A DNA stretch of 64,000 nucleotides from Closterium sp. NIES-65 (GCA_948144175.1 CANXME010002091.1:248001-312000), one strand, 5' to 3'; positions 31,872 to 43,603 are shown, counted from the first letter of the stretch. The notes: generated by a model from the letters alone, not told the origin. Numbers and translations are program-made.

Positions 31872-34800
31872 CTCCCCTTCGCTTCTGGAGTATCGCTGAT
31901 GGTGACGTGGCCTTGTCCAGTCAGCAGCATGCAGTACTCGAACTTCTGTTTTCCGAGCTTTTTGGTCAAGTAGTCGGCTGCCATCTCGGACGTGGGACAG
32001 TAGGATAGTTCGAGTTTTCCTTTCTCGATCTCGTCTTTCACGAAGAAGTATCGCAGAGCGATATGCTTCGTTCTGTTCGCGAATCCGCTTTTGTTGGCGA
32101 TGCGAATTGCAGATTGGTTGTCGCAGAACAGGGTGAAGTTGGATAACTCAGCTACCTTTGCTTCTTTCTGTAGTTCGCGAAGGTAGAGTCCTTCCTTGGT
32201 GGCTGAGCAGAGGGCGATATATTCTGCTTCAGCTGAAGAGAGAGCGATTAGTTCCTGCTTACTCGACTGCCAGGAGATAGGTCCGATTGGCTCTAGACGA
32301 TAGACGTAGCCAGTGCGAGAGCGCCTGTTATCTGAATCGCCGGCATGGTCGGCATCGACGTAGCCGATTAGTTTCTTTGACGTAGCTTCGCCCTTGTAGT
32401 AAGTCAGGCCGATCGTCGGCGTGCTCACGAAATAGTGCAGTGCGCGATCGAGCTCCGCCAGGTGCTCTGCTTCGGGTTTCTTGAGGTAGGTAGCGAGTTG
32501 GCTTGCGGAGTAGGATAGATCCGGGCGACAGGTGACGGCTGTGAAGAGGAGGCAGCCCAGTTTCCTCTGGTAGTCTCGTATTCTGGCAGCTTTGAGTGGA
32601 GCGGAATTTCCTTTGTCATCTCCTGCCGTGTAGCGGTATGGCGTGGCAATAGCGGTAGGTGTGAGCGAAAAACGCTTGGCAATCGTGTCGGCGTATTTTT
32701 CGGCGCTTAGATAGATCGCATTTTCTTCTTCGCGGATGTTGAGCCCGAGGTACTGCGTGACGGTAGAAGAGACCGTGAGCGTGAGGTCCTTCTGCAGCTC
32801 CCCTTCAAACCAGGTGGTGACGTCGTCGGTGGAGCCGATGTAGAGCAAGTCGTCGACATAGACTATCAGCAGGATGTAGTCTGCGTCTTACGTGAGTCGG
32901 TACATCCCTTGGTCGTGAGGTAGTTGACGAAATCCGATGCGAGTAAGGCGGGTGTGTAGGTGTTGTTGCCACAGCCGCGGTGCTTGTTTGATTCCGTAGA
33001 GAGATTTCAGTAGCTGACAGACCTGATTGGGGTTTCCGTGGGTACCGTGTGGGAGTTCGACGAAGATTTCGGCGTCGACGGGTGCGTAGAGGAATGCATT
33101 GGCGACATCAATTTGTCGCAGCTTCTTCTTCTTCATGGCGGCGACGGCGAGAAGGATTCGGAGAGAGGTATGTCGACTGACTGGGGCGAATGTCTCGGTG
33201 AAGTCTCGTCCTTGCTCCTGATCGAATCCACGCACGACCTAGCGTGCTTTGAATTTCTCGATCGTGCCGTCTGCTTTCGTTTTGATGCGGAAGACCCATT
33301 TCCCGGTGAGAATAGTCTTGTTCCTTGCCACGCTTGCGGGAACGACCTTCCAGGTGTTGCGTTCCTCCAATGCCTTTAGTTCTCTGTCCATGGCTTCACG
33401 CCATTTCTCCCTGTGTTTCCCCCCCATAGCCTGCTGAACCGTCGCAGGCTCCTTAGGAAGCGCGTTGTCGTGCACTGCGGTGACGAGGCCGAGGATTTGC
33501 AGCCCAGTCTGTGAGTATCGGGGGAGTGTTGGATCCTAGGGATAAGCTGCTTCGTCTCCCGCTTCTGGATCGGGTATGAAATTGGGCCCTATGCGTTCTG
33601 CTTCATTTGTGTTGAGTGTCGCAGGTGTTACGTAACCATTGTCGGCGAAGTGATAGAAGACTTCGGCGTTGGCACTGTCGCGAGGATTTTCTTCGTCCAT
33701 GGGCACGTTGACGGAGCAGAACGGGAGAGGTCCGGCTTCTTCCGATGCGTTGTCGACGTTCTGTTCATCCCAGTTTGCTTCGTCCGCTGCTGAGGCGAAG
33801 GCTCGGTCACCACGAAAGCCACTTGTGGGGTTTTGATTCTCGTGCAGGTTGGCGAGGTACGTTTGAAGGGTGAGTCGCTCGTAGAAGATCACATCACGTG
33901 CTGCTACTGTTTTCTTTGAGTGGACGTCGAAGATTTTCCACGCGTTGTAATTTTTCTCGATGCCGAGGTGTAGTCCCCACTGTGCCCGTTGTGAAAATCT
34001 TCCCGCTCGTGCTTCTGGGGGTCGGTACTGTACCATGCACCCGAAAACTCGTAACATTTTTGTGCTGCCCTGCTTCCCTGTCCACAGCAGGTGCGGTGAT
34101 GCGTTGTTCGGGAGTGACGACGACGACAGCAAGTTGTGCAGCATGACAGCATGGTCCATTGCTGCAGGCCACTGGTGGTTGGGTAGCCGCATGCCACGTA
34201 GCAGTTTGCGCATGCTGTTCTGCAGAGTCCTGTTCATTCTTTCTTCAACACCTTGCTGCTGATGTGCGTAGGGAAGGGAGAGGAGTTGCTTGATTCCCCT
34301 TTCCGCCAGGTACTGCTTGAAGCACTGAGAGGTGTACTCTCCTCCTCCGTCTGACTGGAAGCTTTTCAGTTGTGTTCCTGATTCCCTCTCTGCTACCGGT
34401 AGCCAAGCGGCGAACGCTGCGAGAGCCATGTCGCGGCTGGGTAGGTTTCGATGCCAGACGTATCGAGTGGCGGCGTCGATGAAGGTTATCGTGTAACTGT
34501 AGGTGACTTGTCCTGGTTCTTGATTGAAGAGGATGTCGCTGTATACTTTCTCGAGTGGTGCGTATGTAGGTGCGCTTGGGTTGTGGTGAGAAGAAAACGG
34601 TCGATGGGGTAAGTCGGCTTCGAGGCAGATAAGGCAAGTTCCTCGTGCACGTTGGAGTTCTCTGCCGTCGGGTAGTAGTAGCGAGTCCTTGTCTAGAACT
34701 CCTGCTCGAATTGTGTTATTTAACACTGTGTTGCTTGGATGTCCTGTGCGTGCGTGCCAGATGTCTTCAGGAGCGCGGTGTCCGGGTGAGCGTTGATACG

Positions 34801-36220
34801 CGTCGGAGTTGGAGTAGAAGCTGGCGACGAAGTGTGCGCTTCTGTGGACTTCTCGTTGAGTCGGGTTCAGCTGCTGTGCGGGTGTTGGTGGTGCTTCGTC
34901 GACGGGGATTGGTGTCGTTTGTCCTGCTGCTGCCGATGATGTTGCTGCTGCTGATGTTGTTTCTGCTGCTGCCGATGTTGTCTCTGCTGGTGCCGATGTT
35001 ATTGCTGCTGATGATGTTGTTTCTGCTGTTGCCGATTGTTGAATCGTTGCTAATGCGCGTGTTCGTTCTGCTTCAGGTATGGTGTGCGAGTACCAGAAGC
35101 CTCCCGGGCTGAAGTCGGGATCGAGATCCGGGGGATGTGTCCAATCGGCGAAGTTGACGATGGCGTCGCTATCTGCAGTGCCCAGGTCGGGGACGAAATC
35201 GAGGACGAAGACGTTGTTCTTCAACATCGCCCTTCCGATGTAGAGGCCGCCCTTCCCGTGGTACAACTTGAACTCCTGTGTAGTGCTGTCGGCTTCCAAG
35301 TGAATACCTTTCGCCATCAACTGGCTGACACTCAGTAAGTTATAGCCGAGTCCCTCCGCGATGAGTACCTTTGACATGTGTAATATGACATTTGTCTCTC
35401 ATGACTGAAGCTGTACCACTCCTTGTCGTCGTGTGCGCAGGTTCTGATTGTTGGCGACCGTGATGACTACTTCTCGCTGGAGTCGATGCTCGCGTTGAAC
35501 GAAGCGCCCGGAGGAGCACATATGTTGTCCGCAGCAACTGTCCAAGAACCAGGTGTCTTGGCCGGACGGTTCGCTTTGAGAAATGGCGGCGTATGTCGGA
35601 TTCGGTTGGAGTGACTCGCGGCGAGGCGTCCTGTTATCGAGCTCTTCTTCCGGTGAGTAGTGGGGTGGTGATTCTGTTGTGCAGGAATCGGTTATCTTTA
35701 CCATGCAATTGACAATATTTCTTGCTCCTTGTGCAGGTTGTCCAGTTGAAGTCGTTGAAGCTTGGATTGTGGTCGTCGGATTTGCTTGCGTTGAAGCAAC
35801 TTGGGAGCTTGAAGGCCGGAGTTGTCGCTGTGGTGTCGTCGACTGCTGACGGGACGGGCAGTGTGTGAGAGGATGACCCGAGGTCTTGCAGATGTGACAA
35901 AACGGAGGTACCGTCTTCACTTGTTGCTGTTGTCGATTGTTGTTGCCGTTGTATCGTCGCTGAGTGTGAAACGCAAACTCTGGTGCTAATGTTTTCTTCT
36001 TGCAGGTCCATGTCATGCTGCTCGGCGTGGATTTCGGCGCAGAGTGCCGCTTCGGAGATCCTCCCGTGTGCTCGTAATATGGCGCGAGTGGAGCGCCAGT
36101 GGGGGCCGAGACCGCCGATGACCGCCGTGACAAAGGCGTCTTCTGAAATTGACCCTCCGCATCGAAGAAGCTTGTCGCGCAGTTCGCGGCAGCGGCTGAT
36201 ATAAGCCATGCCTTTCTCAC
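31850..36220 (-). pseudogene. Copia pol of element 3, one frame with four stops
   Basis: Minus-strand frame from about 36220 to 31850 with a CCHC knuckle (CHICKTSGHPLTHC, near 35890), a protease-like motif DTWFLDSCCGQHMCS near 35530 (Cys-Cys where most Copia have Gly-Ala), integrase IRAG...HARTGHPSNTVL, IDAATRYVWH and SDGGGEYTSQ, reverse transcriptase VYVDDLLYIGS near 32840, and RNase H YVDADHAGD, SSAEAEY and CDNQSA. It ends inside the 3' LTR. Stops interrupt it at 35399-35401 (TGA), 33536-33538 (TAG), 33239-33241 (TAG) and 32888-32890 (TAA). Flanking residues align across every stop, so they are point changes. Confidence 0.9.
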
Positions 36221-37001
36221 CTGGTTTCATTTCAATCGTTGTCAGCTGCGCCATTAGCCTGCTTTGATTTACGCTGTCTGTTGCTTGATACAGGTTCTTC
36301 AGATGGTTGTACGCGAGCTCCGCGGAGTTGCCGTAGCCTCGGTAGGTTCTGATGTTCTGCTGCTGGGTCGGGGTGATGTTTCTTAGCACTATCGTGTACG
36401 CCATCATTGATTGATAGGTGTACTGCTGCTTCTCATATTGTGTCCCGTTTGTTGGATATGGCAGGGACCCGTCGAAGAAGCCGAGAATCTGTGCTCCTTC
36501 CATCATCAATTCGAACTCGAACGACCAGGTGAAGAAGTCTTTGCCGTCGAAAGGCTTTGTCGTTTGCAGCTTTAGGACGTGCGCGAATTGCGACTGAACT
36601 TGTAATGCGTCCAATGCCCTTTCTTGTCCTGGTGCAGATTGCGGTTGCGGCATGAAGCTGACGGAGCCACGCTGAGGTTCGTACGGCGCAAAGGTAGGCT
36701 GCTGTTGTTGGTGTTGAATCCCGCGTGCGTAGGATGAGCCGTCGAGACTCATAGGAGTCACGTTGTTGTTGTTGCTGTTGTTTGACTGCGCAGGTACTCC
36801 TTGCTGGTGCTGCTCGTAGAAGGACATGAAGGAGAAAAATTTCTCCATCATGCTTGGATCGAAGCCTGCGGGTGTTTCCGTGGACCCAGCTGCTGGTCTC
36901 GTGGTAGTCCCTTCCTCTGTCTGTAGGCCAGAGACAGGAGGTGGAGTAGGAGTAGTGCCTGGAGAACCGTTGGAGGAGCTTCTCTCCTTCCTAGTAGACA
37001 T
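35634..37001 (-). CDS. Copia gag of element 3
   Basis: 455-codon frame starting at 37001 (MSTRKERSSSNGSPG), with Gln/Asn-rich stretches and a capsid-like domain in the middle (KPFDGKDFFTWSFEFELMM ... LKNLYQATDSVNQSRLMAQL). Homology in this frame ends near 36000 and the zinc knuckle continues in the overlapping pol frame. The step is +1 (or -2) in the direction of translation. It may be a programmed frameshift or a simple indel. I see no classic slippery heptamer there. Confidence 0.8.
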   Translation of the reverse strand: MSTRKERSSSNGSPGTTPTPPPVSGLQTEEGTTTRPAAGSTETPAGFDPSMMEKFFSFMSFYEQHQQGVPAQSNNSNNNNVTPMSLDGSSYARGIQHQQQQPTFAPYEPQRGSVSFMPQPQSAPGQERALDALQVQSQFAHVLKLQTTKPFDGKDFFTWSFEFELMMEGAQILGFFDGSLPYPTNGTQYEKQQYTYQSMMAYTIVLRNITPTQQQNIRTYRGYGNSAELAYNHLKNLYQATDSVNQSRLMAQLTTIEMKPGEKGMAYISRCRELRDKLLRCGGSISEDAFVTAVIGGLGPHWRSTRAILRAHGRISEAALCAEIHAEQHDMDLQEENISTRVCVSHSATIQRQQQSTTATSEDGTSVLSHLQDLGSSSHTLPVPSAVDDTTATTPAFKLPSCFNASKSDDHNPSFNDFNWTTCTRSKKYCQLHGKDNRFLHNRITTPLLTGRRAR

Positions 37002-37046
37002 GTCTTCTTGTATTTTGTAAAAGGAGGAATAACTTTTAAGCTCTAA

Positions 37047-37060
37047 CTGCTCTCATACCA
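37047..37060 (-). other. Primer-binding site of element 3
   Basis: TGGTATGAGAGCAG directly follows the 5' LTR on the minus strand; Met-tRNA type with changes. Confidence 0.75.
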
Positions 37061-37496
37061 TGTTGGGCTGAGGTGCCCTAGGATCTTTGTAGAGTTAAAG
37101 TTTGAGTAGGATGATGTAATAGCGGAAGCGTTAAATAAGAAAGCTTTGAACCACCTTGCGCTGGTATGTGAGGGCAAAGTAAGTTGATTAAAGCAGGCAA
37201 ATACAAGGCTTTATATAAGAGTACAAGGAAAACGAATAGATGTAATTAAACTACCTTGCTGTTGCGATTCGATACAGTGCGACTCGGGCAACTGCTCAAT
37301 GTCGAGTCAGTTGTGTGTCCTTGCTGTCGCGCTGTATTGGTCAAGTCAAAGGTCGCTGACCTTTGACCTTCCCGTAACCTTCAGGCGGTTACCCTAACCT
37401 CCGAGGGTTGACTTGCGATGCTTCGATTTGGACTTCTTCGCTTTGTGTCCTGAGTTTCGACACAACAGAGGCGTTTAAGACTTATTGTTCCCAACA
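37061..37496 (-). repeat. 5' LTR of element 3
   Basis: 436 bp, TGTTGGG...CCCAACA. TTTATATAAG near 37210 is a TATA-box candidate on either strand. Confidence 0.95.
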
Positions 37497-37640
37497 AAAA
37501 TCACAGCATTGCAGATATGTTTTTAGCATAGTGTGAAACATACAAAGTTTACGACAGGAGTAGCATCACTCAGCGTAAAGGCTTAAGAGGGGGGGGGAAC
37601 AAAGTACATGTGAACATAACATATACATCCTCATGTTCAA

Positions 37641-39873
37641 TTAGATTTTCTTTGAAAGATCTTCTACCATCTTATTATTTACAACAAGCTGGTTCGTCTG
37701 CATCTGTATAACCCCCTTCAATGTTTCCACCTTCTCTTTGAGTATTTTAACGTTCTGCAATAAGAGAAACTAGACAATTAGACCAACAAGACAAAACTTT
37801 CTAAAGCGACAAGAAAGTAAATAACAGTTGAAACGTACATGTTCTTGAGCAGCAATACTGAGCACACCAGAGCCTTGCAACATTCTGATTAGAGATTCGA
37901 ATGCTCCTTGTCGGAGCTGAGAAGAGAAAAGAGAAATGCGCGTGCAAAGAGTGCGCATGCAAGAACAGAAATGAGCAAATAGCATGTTGAGAAAGTAAGC
38001 TCAAGGGGAGCTGAGGGTATAGGGAGTAAGGTGCTGGGGGGGGAGAACATACAGGTTGCTGAGGGTCCACAAAAGGTGATAGAGGGGGGGAGGGGAGAGC
38101 AAAGGGGGTGCTGAGGGTCCAGGAAGGAAGTTCATGGGGTGGGGTGTGAAAAGGGGCTCCTGAGGGTACAGGAAGGAAGATGATGGGGGGGAGAGCAAAG
38201 GGGGTGTTGAGGGTCCAGGGAGGAAGATGATGGGGGGGGGGGGGAGCAAAGGGGTGTTAAGGGTCCAGCAAGGAAGATGAGGGGAGGGTAACAAAAGTAG
38301 AGCTGGGGGGAAGCGAAAGGGTTGCTGTGGGGACTGTAAGGAGGGTGTTGTGGGGCAGCAAGGATAGAGTTTCCTGAGCAGTGAGGTTCCGACAATTGAG
38401 AGGAGCGAAGTAACTCACAGGATCCTTGATTTGGAGACGGATCTCTTCACCCATGTGCGTTGCCTTTATTGCAAAGGTCTGCTGGCCCACATGAAGCATA
38501 GAGATTGTTGCAATCTCTATGTCGATGATGGGCTCCCGGATGGAGTTCGTGGGCTCTTCTGGATCCTCGCGAAGAAAATACACCAGACAATAGGAAGGTT
38601 ATCAATATGAAGAGCGATTACAAAATACAATTCTGATGCATGTGTTAAAGCACTCACTGCGGTCTTGTTCACAGCCAGCAAGAGAGTCTTATCCGCTGGA
38701 AGTAAGTTGAAGGACTGTGCGACAAGATTCACTTTTAGCACAGTGACGAGGCTCCGCTTTAACTGCCTCAATTCGTCCAAAAAAAATAGTCTGCAGTTTT
38801 AAATGAGCTTGCATCCTGCATTTTAGTGCATACAATAGTAAATCAGGCTAAAAAAGGAAGAAGGGGGACAAAGAAGGGAAAAGACGAATAAATCCATGCT
38901 ACTTACGACGCTTTCATAAGCTTCCCTCGGGTTTTCGTCCCACTTCCGGGTGTTTTGATCAAGTGCCGGCACAAAGTTGATCACTTCCCGCTTAAGATCC
39001 TCATCACTTGGCCTTGTCCCACCAAAGTGAGCAACGAGCTGCCATCCAGCCAATCGGCGAATCAAACGCTCCGAGATTTTCTCGCTTGTGGTGAGGTATT
39101 GTTGTTGAGCCTGCAAAAGGGAATAACAAGGCAAAAAGAGGGTAGACTTAACACGATTGCATGATGCGTTGGTGAATTAACAACCAAAAATTCATGGAGC
39201 AAAACATAATTATACCTGGATATACGAGTGATCGGCGAGGATGTCGTCGTAGATGATTTCATCCTTCGGAAACTCCTTTTTTCTGAACATTAGGAGCACA
39301 GGAGTTTCGGGCGTCTTTTCAGCTCGTGACTCGTGACTCCGCACAATATCCGCCACGAACCGCGAATTGCTAATCCATAAGTAGTGCTGCGCAGCCACAC
39401 TTCCCTCCACTTTGCAAAACCCAGATGTCGCATAGTTGTCTTGTTGCAGACGTCTCGCCATAGGCTGTTTGGTGTGAAAAGGAAAAAAACAAAGGAGTAG
39501 GAACTCTGGATAGGACGTTAGCTGAATACGAGAAACATAATAATAGAAAAAGAGCAACTAGTAGAGAATATTAACCAGTTGTATGACAAAATGCGAAGTC
39601 ATGGTTGCTATACATTTGCTCGAATAAAGTTGTGACAATTTTAACTTACACCTCGTAGTTCGTCGACCATCGTAAAGTAGGAATACGGTTGGACGAAACT
39701 TCTGCCGTCGAGCAGGTGCACCTCCACGTGCTCCTTCTGTAAGATTGTATTGGAAATCTCCTCTGTTGAAGGAAAATATTCTCGAGCGCCGCACAAATCT
39801 ACCTTCCACAACACGTCCCACGCAAAGCTCAGAGCTTTTGCCTTCCTGGGAATTCGCAGCGCTGATAAGGTAC
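37641..39873 (-). CDS. Unrecognised multi-exon gene (partial 5' end)
   Basis: Seven exons join on the minus strand: 39650-39873, 39216-39464, 38907-39110, 38658-38790, 38419-38565, 37839-37916 and 37641-37754 (TAA). They encode about 383 residues. All introns have GT donors and AG acceptors. Segments include KALSFAWDVLWKVDLCGARE, VEGSVAAQHYLWISNSRFVA, FPKDEIIYDDILADHSYIQ, HFGGTRPSDEDLKREV, MLHVGQQTFAIKATHMGEEI and a C-terminal coiled-coil-like VKILKEKVETLKGVIQMQ. I do not recognise the family. A run of eight T at the start of exon 38658-38790 needs one T fewer to keep the frame, suggesting an assembly indel or a real lesion. The first exon(s) upstream of 39873 are not resolved. Confidence 0.6.
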
Positions 39874-40491
39874 CTGACCACACAACCAAACAAGGCAAAA
39901 GGATCATTCAACGTGAGAGAGAGGCCCACCATGCACATCCAAATAAAGACAGAGCCTCCCCCAACAGGAGCAGGCATGATTACCAATACCGTATTAATAT
40001 GCGTGCCAGGGAAACAGATCCTTCCCAATCGAAATGACAGGTGCGTGCGCAGACCCAACCCGACATCCGCTTTGCTACAATGATCCAATCCAATGGCAGT
40101 GAACAGCAAGATGTCCCCTGGACAATAAAAGAGTCTTCTGCCTGATCACAAACAGTCATGAATGTGTTCTGCAGGCGCGCAGGAGCGAACGACAGGGGGG
40201 AGGGGAGGCGGAGGGAGGTCGGAGGTGATGGGACAGAGAGAAGGGGGATAGGGACAGGGAGGGATGGGGCTCAAGAAGCAAGGGGACAGAGAGGGTGCAG
40301 CAACGCAGCGCGGGATTCAAAGGCCTCAATCTGAGGATGCAATGATACAATACACCTGATACCGTAGATTTGGAATACACGTGCTTTTATTGATGTAACG
40401 CCCAATGGCAACCCTGATTCCATAGTCCCTTATAACGCACAAAAAAAATACTAGCATCGTCTAGAAACCACTGCAAGCCCTCCATTAACCC
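39874..40491. other. 5' part of the unrecognised gene and spacer
   Basis: A minus-strand frame DILLFTAIGLDHCSKADVGL (about 40110-40030) could be the missing upstream exon, but no splice model joins it with confidence. The remainder to the AP2 gene shows nothing. Confidence 0.3.
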
Positions 40492-41776
40492 TTACGCCCT
40501 CCGATCCCACCACTCCGTCCTCCTCCTCCTGCTGCTCTGCCCCTCCTCCAAATCCTTAACCACCTTCGTCCTCCTCTTCCTGCTGCTCTGCTCCTCCTCC
40601 AAATACGTCACCACATTCGTCCTCCTCCTGTTGCTCTGCTCCTCCTCCTCATCCTCCACCTCCTGCTGCTGCTCCTCCGACAAATCCACCACATCATGCT
40701 CTTCCTCCTCCTCATGGTCCTCCTCCTCCCTCTCCTCCACCACTTCATTCATTGCAGCCGACTCATAAGCAGCGGCTGCCTCTTCCTCCGATGAAAAGTA
40801 GCCAAGGTGCACGAATTTTCTGTTTATACGAGTTGATGCCCGCCACACCTGCCCAGCGTTGTACCATGAGACGCCTTTGTACCGAGACGATCCGCGGTGG
40901 CGAGCCAACAGGAGGTTGCGTATGGAAGTCACGAAATCCTCCTCCGACTCGGCGTCGAGCTCCCTCTTTTCTTCCTCCGAGAGTCCAATGTTCAACTGAG
41001 CTTTGGATCCTTGGAACTTATATGCCGCCCTGCAAGCAAGGGAGAACACGGGGAAGGTGCTGCCATGAGAGCAAGGGGAAGGTGCTGCCATGAGAGCAAA
41101 GGGGAAGGTGCTGCCATGAGAGCAAGGGGAAGGTGCTGCCATGAGAGCAAGGGGAAGGTGCTGTGCTGCCATGAGAGCAAGGGGAAGGTGCTGCCATGAG
41201 AGCAAAGGGGAAGGTGCAGCCATGAGAGCAAGGGGAAGGTACTGCCATGAGAGCAAGGGGAAGGTGCTGCCATGAGAGCAAGGGGAAGGTGCTGCCATGA
41301 GAGCAAGGGGAAGGTGCTGCCATGAGAGCAAGGGGAAGGTGCTGCCATGAGAGCAAGGGGAAGGTGCTGCCATGAGAGCAAGGGGAAGGTGCTGCCATGA
41401 GAGCAGCACTGCACCCTTGCCATTCCATGTCATGGAGTATCGTGACAACACGAACTGCAGCAGACGCAGTGGAGGCATGGAGAAACAGAGCGGGTACTGG
41501 GTGGGAACACGGAGGAAAGAGGGGTGCGTGGGCACTTAAAGAGCACCTAATGGCATCACCATAATGGGAGATCCGACTGTTTAGGTCTGACATCAGCAGC
41601 ACATGCAGCTGTCCATAAGCCGTGAAGCACGCCAGAAGCTTCCCGGAAGCTGACAATACTATGCGCTGACAATCTTACCTGTCATAAATCTTGGCTGCTT
41701 CTTCTTCAGTGCTCCAGCTCCCAAGATTAAGTTTTTTGCATTTATAAAAAATTCGGGGCGTCCATCCATGCTTCAT
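40492..41776 (-). CDS. AP2-type transcription factor, first AP2 domain truncated
   Basis: Exon 41679-41776 (start ATG at 41776, MKHGWTPRIFYKC) joins exon 40492-41029 (stop TAA), giving 211 residues. The first exon plus the beginning of the second encode the C-terminal half of an AP2 domain (LNLGSWSTEEEAAKIYDR, AAYKFQGSKAQLN). A complete second AP2 domain follows (SSRYKGVSWYNAGQVWRAST ... FVHLGYFSSEEEAAAAYESA), then an acidic and Arg-rich tail (EEEQSSRKRRTKVVKDLEEG). Two-AP2 architecture fits the AP2/ANT class of plant DNA-binding regulators acting in the nucleus. The N-terminal half of domain 1 is missing: in the domain frame a TGA sits just upstream of the ATG (at 41783), so an upstream exon was lost, is out of reach, or the gene is damaged. 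The intron carries a minisatellite. Confidence 0.7.
41041..41406. repeat. 25-bp minisatellite in the AP2 intron
   Basis: About 14 copies of a unit with the core GAGAGCAAGGGGAAGGTGCT. Some copies have an extra A, and one has a 5-bp insertion. Confidence 0.92.
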
Positions 41777-43603
41777 CCAGTGTCACTCCGCGAGCAACCA
41801 TCCTGGCAATCCGAGGGCTGGAACAGATGCGAAGAGAGGGAAAGCAGAAAAAAAGTTAGGGATTCGGCGAAGTGACGGATAACAAAAAAATTCCCCACGC
41901 GCAATACCTTTGGTCGAAACAAGTAGTTATGGCAGGTAAGGGTTTGAGAAACCATGAGCAGCGGAAGGGATTGTTTGCTTGTTCCGCCTTCCTGACCACT
42001 CCCCAGGCATCCCCTTCTCCCTCCTTACCTAAAAATTGCTTCGGTCGGCATGCTATCCCATTTGACTAGTATGCTTCTTTCCTGAATGTTGCCGCTCTTA
42101 GGCTCTGCTAGTTTCCATGGCAGCTTCTTATGTTCATGGCGTCCTTGGCACCATGGCTCATCAAGTACCTCAGCTTTAACTGTCACTAATACGTACAGCA
42201 GAATGGTCAGCACGTGTAGCGTCGGTGGCTGTGGCGACGGCGTTACATAGATCGTCGACAGAGCTACACGTTAGTTATGCTTGTCGCTGACGAGGTGTGT
42301 ACGACGGCGACGATCGTTTAGGAGAGTGATCCGACGGTGTGTTTGATAAACAAACTATTCTTGACGGCCAAGCGACACGGCAAAAACGATCAGTATTTCA
42401 CACTCTGAGGCGGAGCTAACCTGATGGCGAAGCAGTAAGACCTCCACGACCACTGTTGTATGGGAGAAGCGACGGTAGCACTTTAAAGAATAGAAGCTCA
42501 TACTCCGGTGTGAGTGACGTGAGCGGAGTAGAATCTTGACAGTGACATTGGGAGATAGCTTGCCACTACAGGTGGGCCCGTGAATGATCATGACGTCCAG
42601 GTCCTCTAGTGCGTGGCGGACGAATTTCTACCCCTCGGGATTATCTATTGCGTGGCGACTCCGAGCAAACAAACTCCGAAGGCTTGAGTGGCGTGGTGCC
42701 CCTGTTGCATACCCTTCGTGCTCCTCGAACATTTTATTCTGGCAAGATCTGGGTACCAGGACCCAGCCAGATCGGGTTGCAATGTGGTGTGGAGTGGTCC
42801 TGTGCTCTTGTGATACTCGAACGTCCGAGAAATTCATGCGAAATGTTATTTGTTACCAGTGAACCCTCGCTCGCTGGATTTTGCACTTGGTTCAATGTTC
42901 AGTCTCAATGTATACCTGACGGTTATACATTTCACAGGAGCTTACAGTTCCTGTGTCGTGGTTCAAAACGGTCCAAAACGGTTAAAAACGGTTCTCGACG
43001 TTTACCGCTCTGCACCGTGCTGGAACAAAGTCTACCGGAGTGGGCGTACAAAAAGTTGTACAACCTGACGTCGCCCTAAGGGCGACGTGATAGCCAATTA
43101 CTAAACCATAAACATAGTTACGTGATAGTCTCTTCCGCTGACGGAGACGTCGGAGCCTCCAGGATCGACGGCGAAACGCCGTTGAATTGCCGGCAGCTAA
43201 CGGCTTGGTCCTCGCGGCGCGCAATCGGTAAGGTTCGCTGACCGTCCAAAAGGCAGATATGACGGCGATGAAGACCTGCATAAGTATCGTTCGTTTCGCA
43301 AGAATCCGCTAAACCACATATTCGATTCTCTTCGTTTCCCCTTTCTCTACCGTAATTCATATTGCCGTCGCGCTTCACCGTGCTCATTCGCTCCTCCCGT
43401 CCATCTCGTCTCGTCTCGTCTCTCCCTTACATCCGTGCCAGGCTTCAAGGCCTGCCTCTTTAGGTCCGTCATTCTCCAGCCAGCACACCCGCCGCGGCGC
43501 AGCATCAAGCCATTCCTCCATCACCCGTCCCCCACGGCTCTTCCTCTCCACCGCATCCGCACACCACACCGCGTCGCCCGTCGCCAGCGCACCCGCAATT
43601 TCA
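41777..43603. other. No gene recognised; upstream regions of the AP2 and TMEM33 genes
   Basis: The AP2 gene and TMEM33 diverge here, so both promoters should lie in this interval. No conserved protein is visible. Short inverted and direct CGTCGC words occur around 42230-42330 and 43070-43160. The 43380-43600 part is pyrimidine-rich and is likely the TMEM33 5' UTR. Confidence 0.4.

Larger units (their letters stand above)
24000..37496 (-). mobile_element. Copia LTR retrotransposon, element 3, interrupted by element 2
   Basis: 436-bp LTRs (TGTTGGG...CCCAACA): the right one at 37061-37496, and the left one split as 24000-24336 plus 31773-31871. The target duplication AAAAT lies at 23995-23999 and 37497-37501. 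The LTRs differ at 2 of 436 positions, so insertion is recent. The primer-binding site is at 37047-37060, and the purine tract GAAGCGAAGGGGAG precedes the 3' LTR. Domain order on the minus strand is gag, CCHC knuckle, protease, integrase, reverse transcriptase, RNase H. It is a different Copia lineage from elements 1 and 2: less GC-rich, with a long LTR and a normal zinc knuckle. Without element 2 it would be 6.06 kb. Confidence 0.95.
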
